64,000 nt of DNA from Cupriavidus taiwanensis. Lineage in GTDB: Bacteria; Pseudomonadota; Gammaproteobacteria; Burkholderiales; Burkholderiaceae. The stretch spans positions 945,301 to 1,009,300 of the forward strand of contig NZ_LT984804.1 of the NCBI RefSeq assembly GCF_900250115.1. Reading direction: 5' to 3'. A program made the translations under genes and the position numbers. The notes beneath the pieces were generated by a model. The model worked only from the letters and a program-made list of their open reading frames with translations. It was not told where the DNA came from and did no database searches. The first letter of the stretch is position 1; every line of letters begins with the position of its first letter. Positions 58,805 through 64,000 of the stretch are shown here, in pieces.

Positions 58805-60301
58805 TTGGCAACACGGATCCTGGTCGCCGGCTTCCAGCACGAGACCAACACCTTTGCGCCGTCAAAGGCGACTTACGCCAGCTTCGAGCGCGGCGAGGGC
58901 TTTCCCGCGATGGTGCGTGGCGACGGCATGCGCGCGCTGCGCGACGTCAACATCCCGGCCGGCGGCTTCATGGCAGCCGGCGAGCGGTACGGCTGGACGC
59001 TGCTGCCGGTGATCTGGGCCGGCGCCAGCCCGTCGGCCCACGTGACCGAGGACGCGTACGAGCGCATCGCCGGCGAGATCGTCGGCGCCGCGCGCGCGGG
59101 CGGCTTCGACGCGGTCTATCTCGACCTGCACGGCGCCATGGTGGCCGAGCACACCGATGACGGCGAGGGCACGCTGCTGGCGCGCATCCGCGCGACGGTC
59201 GGCCCCGGCGTGCCGGTGGTGGCTTCGCTCGACCTGCACGCCAACGTCACGCAGGCCATGCTGCAGGCAGCCGATGCGCTGGTGGCCTACCGCACCTATC
59301 CGCACGTGGACATGGCCGAGACCGGCGCGCGCGCCGCCGCCTTGCTGCAGCGCCTGCTGGCGGGCCAGCGGCCGCTGCGGCGCGCGGTGCGCCGCTTGCC
59401 GTTCCTGATTCCGATCAACGGCATGTGCACGATGCTGGAGCCGGGGCGCGCCATGTATGCGCTGCTGCAGCAGCGCGAACGCGGCGCCGTGGTGTCGCTG
59501 TCGTTTGCCCCGGGCTTTCCGGCCGCCGATTTTCCGGAGTGCGGTCCGGTGATCTGGGGCTATGGCGAGGACGCCGCTTCGGCCGAAGCGGCGGTGCAGG
59601 CGCTGTACGACCGCATGCTGGCCGACGAGCCGGCCTGGGAGGTGCCGTTCCTCGCGCCCGACCAAGCCGTGCTCGAAGCCATGCGCCTGGCCGAGGGCGC
59701 GACGCGCCCGGTGGTCATCGCCGACACCCAGGACAACCCCGGCGCGGGCGGCGATTCGAACACCATGGGCATGCTGCGCGCGCTGCTGCGCCATGGCGCG
59801 CGGCAGGCAGCGATCGGCCTGATCTGGGACCCGGCCGTGGTGGCCGAGGCGCACCGCGCCGGCGTGGGCGCGACCATCGAGGTCGCACTCGGCGGCGTAT
59901 CCGGGGTGCCCGGCGATGCGCCGCTGCAAGGCCGCTTCGAGGTGCTGAAGCTGTCCGATGGCGTATGCCGCTACGGCGGGCCGATGATGCACGGCATGCT
60001 GGCCGATATCGGGCCTGTGGCATTGTTGCGCATCGACGATGTCCAGGTCGTCGTCAGTGCCGGCAAGGCGCAGATGCTGGACCGCAACCTGTTCCGCGTG
60101 GGCGGGGTCGAGCCCGAGGCGATGAAGATCCTGGTCAACAAGAGCTCGGTGCACTTCCGCGCCGATTTCCAGGGCATCGCCCACGCGGTGCTGGTGGCCA
60201 AGGCGCCGGGCCCGATGACGGCGGATCCGGCGGACCTGCCCTGGACCCGGCTGGCCCCGGGCCTCCGGCTCAAGCCGATGGGACGGCCTTTCCAGGGCTG
60301 A
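58805..60301 (+). CDS. M81-family metallopeptidase (MlrC-like)
   Basis: The 498-residue protein starts TRILVAGFQHETNTFAPSKA, the MlrC N-terminal signature with a likely zinc-binding histidine. It continues with YLDLHGAMVAEHTDDGEG, SLDLHANVT and YRTYPHVDMAETG, all family blocks with conserved His/Asp, and the C-terminal domain contains DTQDNPGAGGDSNTMGMLRAL. MlrC in sphingomonads hydrolyses linearised microcystin and tetrapeptide; other members act on unknown amides, some on isothiocyanate-type hydrolysis products. TTG at 58805 follows GGAGAAG. It is cotranscribed with the MFS gene; a small N-acylated compound seems likelier than a cyanotoxin. Confidence 0.9.
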   Translation: MATRILVAGFQHETNTFAPSKATYASFERGEGFPAMVRGDGMRALRDVNIPAGGFMAAGERYGWTLLPVIWAGASPSAHVTEDAYERIAGEIVGAARAGGFDAVYLDLHGAMVAEHTDDGEGTLLARIRATVGPGVPVVASLDLHANVTQAMLQAADALVAYRTYPHVDMAETGARAAALLQRLLAGQRPLRRAVRRLPFLIPINGMCTMLEPGRAMYALLQQRERGAVVSLSFAPGFPAADFPECGPVIWGYGEDAASAEAAVQALYDRMLADEPAWEVPFLAPDQAVLEAMRLAEGATRPVVIADTQDNPGAGGDSNTMGMLRALLRHGARQAAIGLIWDPAVVAEAHRAGVGATIEVALGGVSGVPGDAPLQGRFEVLKLSDGVCRYGGPMMHGMLADIGPVALLRIDDVQVVVSAGKAQMLDRNLFRVGGVEPEAMKILVNKSSVHFRADFQGIAHAVLVAKAPGPMTADPADLPWTRLAPGLRLKPMGRPFQG

Positions 60302-60328
60302 TGCCGGCCGGCAGGCAAGCGGGGCCCG

Positions 60329-60946
60329 TCACGCCTCGCGCCGCGCCAGCGCCAGGAACGCGCCCAGGCCCACCATGGTGGCGCCGGAAGCCTGGGTCAT
60401 CAGCCGTGCGCGTGCCGCGCGCGCGGCGCCCGAGCTGAGCAGGCGGTGCGCGGCAAATACCACCACCACGTCCACCAGCGTGTTGAGCGCGACGCAGATG
60501 CCGGCCAGCAGCACCAGTTGCGACACCGCCGCCGCGCCCGGCGCGACGAACTGCGGCAGGAACGCCAGGAAGAACAGCGCGGTCTTGACGTTCAGCACCT
60601 CGACCATCACGCCATCGAGCAGCGCGCGGCGCGCGCCTCGCGACGGCACCGACGCGACCGTGGCGGGCGGCTCCTTGCGCCGCAGCAGCCGGATGCCCAG
60701 GTACACCAGGTACGCCGCGCCGAGGTACTTGAGCAGGCTGAACGCCAGCGCCGACCGTGCGATGAGCAGCGACAGGCCTGCCGCGGCCGCGAACACATGG
60801 AGCAGCCCGCCAATGCCGGTACCGAGGCATGAAGCCAGGCCTTCCGCCCGCCCGCCGGCCACGGTCCGCGCGACGACATAGGCGATGGCCGGGCCGGGGG
60901 TGATGGCGAGCACGACGGCGGCGATCAGGAAGGGAATCAGCGACAT
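60329..60946 (-). CDS. LysE/RhtB-family amino-acid exporter
   Basis: A 205-residue membrane protein with six predicted helices. The start MSLIPFLIAAVVLAITPGPA holds the conserved TPGP motif of helix 1, LASCLGTGIGGLLHVFAAAAG is helix 2 with the family's glycines, and VEVLNVKTALFFLAFLPQF is the second signature. Members export amino acids such as lysine, threonine or homoserine lactone. It is convergent with the M81 peptidase gene and 83 bases downstream of the PaiB-like gene on the same strand. The substrate is not evident. Confidence 0.9.
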   Translation of the reverse strand: MSLIPFLIAAVVLAITPGPAIAYVVARTVAGGRAEGLASCLGTGIGGLLHVFAAAAGLSLLIARSALAFSLLKYLGAAYLVYLGIRLLRRKEPPATVASVPSRGARRALLDGVMVEVLNVKTALFFLAFLPQFVAPGAAAVSQLVLLAGICVALNTLVDVVVVFAAHRLLSSGAARAARARLMTQASGATMVGLGAFLALARREA

Positions 60947-61029
60947 GGTTCGGGGTTCCTTGCTGGTGAGGGGGCGCGTGGTGCGGCGCGCTCGGGCGTG
61001 CCGGGCTCAGCGCATGCGGGGACGCCGGC

Positions 61030-61653
61030 TCAGACCGCGTCGCGCATCGACTGCGCCAGCTCCGCGCGGCCGCGCGCCTGCAGCGTGTCCGCCGCGCCCA
61101 GACGGTCGCGCGTGTCCTTGTTCTGGCTGAGCTTGCGCTTGCCCACCAGCGACGTGACGGCGATCTCGATGCCGACGATGCTGCGCAGCATGGCGTCGAG
61201 GTAGTCGGGCGGGGCGTCGCCCATCTTCCACGGGCGGGGTTCGGCGGCCTCGTGCCGCCGCGTCAGGCGGGCGACCAGGCCGCGCACGAAGCGCTCGTCG
61301 TCGCGCACGGTGAGGATGCCGTGGGCGTGCACCACTTCATAGTTCCAGGTCGGCACCTGGCGCTGCGTCTCGTGCTTGCTCGGATACCAGTTCGGCGAGA
61401 TATAGGCCTCGGGGCCGCGGAACACCACCATTACCGGCGTGCCGGTCGGGCACCGCTGCCAGACCGGGTTGGCCCGCGCTACGTGCGCGGTGAGCACGCC
61501 GTGGGCACCGGCGCCGGGGTCGAATTCGAACGGGAGATGGTCGGCATCCAGGCCGTGCTGGCCGTGCGTGACCAGCATGCCCAGCGGATGCGCATGGATG
61601 ATGCGGGCAAGCGCGTCGGGGTGGGGCTCGGCGAAATGGTCGGGGAGGTACAT
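61030..61653 (-). CDS. FMN-binding PaiB-family protein
   Basis: The 207-residue protein matches the FMN-binding split-barrel PaiB family: MYLPDHFAEPHPDALARII at the start, LGMLVTH, LDADHLPFEFDPG, LTAHVARANPVWQ, VVFRGPEAYISPNWY and VPTWNYEVVHAHG. PaiB was described as a transcriptional regulator in Bacillus but probably binds FMN and may be an enzyme. The ATG at 61653 gives the family start. It is divergent from the MocR-type gene by 82 bases; pairing of PaiB with MocR/PdxR regulators and LysE exporters is often seen. Its function here is uncertain. Confidence 0.9.
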   Translation of the reverse strand: MYLPDHFAEPHPDALARIIHAHPLGMLVTHGQHGLDADHLPFEFDPGAGAHGVLTAHVARANPVWQRCPTGTPVMVVFRGPEAYISPNWYPSKHETQRQVPTWNYEVVHAHGILTVRDDERFVRGLVARLTRRHEAAEPRPWKMGDAPPDYLDAMLRSIVGIEIAVTSLVGKRKLSQNKDTRDRLGAADTLQARGRAELAQSMRDAV

Positions 61654-61735
61654 CGTGGGGGCCTGGTGCGATCGGATGGTCGATACTGTCGCCGACAACT
61701 GGCACAATCGGAAGGACCAGTTTAAAGGAATTTGA

Positions 61736-63105
61736 ATGGGCCAGTCAGACCAGCCCGCGGGCAGGCGTGCCGGCGCCACCGGCGCGGGACGCCGCATCTA
61801 CGACCTGCTGCGCGCCCAGATCGCCGACGGCACGCTGGCGCCGGGCGCGCCGGCGCCATCCACGCGCGGCCTGGCGGCCGAGCTGGGGGTATCGCGCACC
61901 ACCGTGACCGCGGCCTACGAACAGCTGGCGGCGGAGGGTTTCCTGGTCACGGCGAGAGGGCGGGCGGCGCGCATTGCAGCCGCTGCGAGCCGGTCCGCAT
62001 CGATTTCCTGTACGGCGCGGTGGCCTGGCGCGACTTCCCGGCGCTGGCCTGGCGGCGTGCCTGGCAGGCCGAGCTGCTGCGCCAGCACGACAGCCTGTCC
62101 TACGCCGCGCCCGCAGGCGAGGCATCGCTGCGGCGCGCGCTGCAGGGCTATCTGCGCCGCGCGCGCGGGCTGGCCTGCGACGCCGGGCAGATCGTGGTGG
62201 TGCATGGCTCGCAGCAGGCCATCGACCTGTGCGCGCGGCTGTTGCTGGACGACGGCGATGGCTTTGGCTTTGAAGACCCCGGCTACCTGATGGCCAGGCG
62301 CTGCTTCGAGGCCACCGGCGCCAGCTGCCTGGCGGTCCCGGTGGACGGGCATGGCATGGATACCGCCAGCCTGCCCGCGGATGGCCGGGTCCGGCTAGCC
62401 TATGTGACGCCGTCGCACCAGTTCCCGCTCGGTGGGGTGCTGCCGATCGGGCGCCGGCAGGCCTTGCTGCAATGGGCGCGGCGCCATGACGCGTGGATCG
62501 TCGAGGACGACTACGACGGCGAATTCCGCTACGGCCAGCGCCCGATCGACACCCTGCGCGCGATCGACACCGACGGCCGCGTGATCTACGTCGGCACCTT
62601 CTCCAAGGCGCTGTCGCCGCAGCTGCGGCTAGGCTACCTGGTGCTGCCGGCGGAACTGGTGCCGGTGTTCCAGCAGGCCAAGCGGCTGGCCGACCGCCAT
62701 GCGCCCGTGCTGGAGCAGCGCGTGCTGGCCGCGCTGATCGACAGCGGCGCCTACGAGCGCCATGTGCGCCGCATGCGCCGCGAGAACGAGCGCCGCCGCG
62801 CGGCGCTGCTCGATGGCATTGCGCGCCACCTGCCCGGCGATGCCGAGGTCAGCGGCACGGCCGCCGGACTGCACGTGGTGCTGTGGCTGCCGTCGCTGCG
62901 GCCGCGCGACGAGCCGGCGCTGGTGGCCGCCGCGCGCGGCGCCGGCCTGGGCGTGTACCCGGTCTCGGCGCTGTATGCCCGGCCGCATGGGTCTGGCCGG
63001 CGCCGGGCCGCCGGCCTGGTGCTGGGCTACGCCAGCCTGACCACCGCGCAGATAGAGCAGGGCGTGCGGGTGCTGGGCACGGTGGTCGCGGCGCTGGCGG
63101 CGTGA
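61736..63105 (+). pseudogene. MocR/PdxR-type GntR-aminotransferase regulator with apparent frameshift
   Basis: From the ATG at 61736 (AAAGGAA before it) the frame encodes a GntR winged helix (RIYDLLRAQIADGTLAPGAP, LAAELGVSRTTVTAAYEQLA) up to about 61975. From about 61987 the class I aminotransferase-like domain continues in a different frame (EPVRIDFLYGAVAWRDFPAL to the stop at 63105), with the PLP-lysine motif TFSKALSPQLRLGY. Going from one frame to the other needs one extra base, or two fewer, between roughly 61966 and 61990, in the linker. So it is a recent pseudogene, a case of programmed slippage, or a sequencing error. The rest is intact and full length (about 455 residues if joined). 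Such proteins sense PLP or amino acids. Confidence 0.8.
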
Positions 63106-63266
63106 ACGGTCCGGCTGGTCCGGCCCCGCAATGCGGGGCATTTCTGCCAATGAGATTGAACAGAACGGCAATTGGCCCGCCTGGCGCAACGCTCTAACGT
63201 CTGTCGAAAACGACCGCGGCCGGCACACCGGGCGGCGACACCAGAACGACAACCAGGAGACAGGGC

Positions 63267-64000
63267 ATGGCTATCGCGAAGCGTGGAATGGGGGGGCGTT
63301 TGCTATCGGTCGTGGCGAGGGCCATGGCGGCACTGACGGTCTGCGCGGCGGCAGCGCCGGCCGCGATGGCGGCGACAGCGGCGGGCGATTTTCCGGCCAA
63401 GCCGATCGAGTTCTGGATTCCATTCCCGCCCGGCGGTCCCAACGACGGCTCGCTGCGCACGCTGCTGGCAGCCGCCGGCAAGGAGCTGGACCAGCGCGTG
63501 GTGCCGATCAACAAGCCGGGTGCGGGCGCCACGCTGGCGGCCCAGGTGATGTCCCAGACCGCGGCGCCGAACGGCTACACGCTGTCGATGGTCGCGGCCA
63601 ACATCTTCCGCATGCCGCACCTGCAAAAGACGCCATACGACCCGCTCAAGGACTTCACCTACATCATCGGCCTGACCAACTACCGCTATGGCCTGGTGGT
63701 CCGCGCCGACGCGCGCTGGAAGACGCTGGAAGAATTCCTTGCCTACGCCAGGGCGAACCCGGGCAAAGTGACCTACGGTGCCGTCGGCATCGGCAGCTCG
63801 GGACATATCTCGATGGAAAAGCTCGGCCGCGCCGCCGGCGCGAAATTCACCTTCGTGCCCTACAAGGGCGGCGCCGAGGAGATGATGGCGTTGATCGGCG
63901 GCGACATCGATGCGGTGCTCGATCCGGGCTGGGGACAATTCGCCGTGGCCGGCAAGGTGCGGCCGCTGGCCATCGTCGGCGACGCGCGCTTTGCGCGCTT
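63267..64000 (+). CDS. TctC/Bug-family substrate-binding protein, 3' end outside window
   Basis: From the ATG at 63267 (AGGAGA before it) about 244 residues are visible. A signal peptide (MAALTVCAAAAPAAMAA) is followed by Bug-family blocks KPIEFWIPFPPGGPNDGSLR, VVPINKPGAGATLAAQVMSQ, DFTYIIGLTNYRYGLVVRAD and FTFVPYKGGAEEMMALIGG. The gene runs off the window and lacks its last 80 or so residues. It follows the MocR-type gene on the same strand by 161 bases. A TctA/TctB pair may follow outside the window. Carboxylate binding is the family role. Confidence 0.9.
   Translation, partial: MAIAKRGMGGRLLSVVARAMAALTVCAAAAPAAMAATAAGDFPAKPIEFWIPFPPGGPNDGSLRTLLAAAGKELDQRVVPINKPGAGATLAAQVMSQTAAPNGYTLSMVAANIFRMPHLQKTPYDPLKDFTYIIGLTNYRYGLVVRADARWKTLEEFLAYARANPGKVTYGAVGIGSSGHISMEKLGRAAGAKFTFVPYKGGAEEMMALIGGDIDAVLDPGWGQFAVAGKVRPLAIVGDARFAR

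Noticed and set aside
61732..63105. Reading the MocR-type gene as one intact 457-codon frame from 61732
   Set aside because: The first 85 codons of that frame do not give a GntR domain; the helix-turn-helix is plainly in the other frame, so I report a frameshift instead.

Overview
The window looks like chromosomal DNA from a high-GC, metabolically versatile betaproteobacterium. The best guess is Burkholderiaceae, in the Cupriavidus/Ralstonia range. This rests on G/C at almost every third codon position, on three tripartite-tricarboxylate (TctC/Bug) binding proteins, on many LysR/GntR/MocR regulators paired with short catabolic operons, and on a PHA-synthase-like gene next to pta-ackA-fabI. 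No ribosomal, tRNA, phage or CRISPR features were seen. The genus is inferred, not shown.

Left part (1-12.8 kb). A minus-strand group encodes an EamA permease (cut by the window edge), a tartronate-semialdehyde-reductase-like enzyme and a malate/lactate-type dehydrogenase. Before it lies a small orphan gene (94 aa) behind a perfect LexA-type box. An FCD-type GntR regulator then faces a plus-strand operon: serine-glyoxylate aminotransferase, a YdiJ-like FAD/Fe-S D-2-hydroxyacid dehydrogenase, a D-threonine-aldolase-like enzyme, and a complete TctC-TctB-TctA transporter. Together these suggest uptake and breakdown of a C2-C4 hydroxy acid or beta-hydroxy amino acid through glycine, glyoxylate and hydroxypyruvate.

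12.8-29 kb. A noncoding stretch carries an intact IS256-family element with 30-bp inverted ends and a perfect 8-bp target duplication. Next come a cyclase-family hydrolase divergent from galactarate dehydratase; a LysR regulator divergent from a CoA-transferase/acyl-CoA dehydrogenase pair; a ProQ/FinO RNA chaperone; two small unknown proteins; a serine-recombinase-like protein without the family's catalytic residues; and a CheB-like methylesterase followed by a 1370-aa CheB-CheR-PAS-kinase-receiver protein.

29-48.5 kb. tauABC, a second sulfonate-type binding protein and a large cysteine-rich unknown protein form one minus-strand block. An MFS exporter and an HxlR regulator share a striking double operator. 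A urate-breakdown block holds an MFS carrier, a Tat-exported HIU hydrolase, a cytoplasmic HIU hydrolase, a LysR regulator and OHCU decarboxylase. A selenium-binding-protein/methanethiol-oxidase homologue overlaps a membrane protein gene. A thioesterase and an AraC regulator precede a quinone oxidoreductase, TauD/TfdA dioxygenase, BKACE enzyme and Bug protein operon.

48.5-64 kb. A small RRM protein precedes a PhaC-like alpha/beta hydrolase (DUF3141 type), phosphate acetyl/butyryltransferase, acetate kinase and FabI, apparently one operon. Then come a LysR regulator divergent from an MFS carrier plus M81 peptidase, a LysE exporter, a PaiB-like protein, a MocR regulator that appears frameshifted, and the start of another Bug protein that runs off the window.
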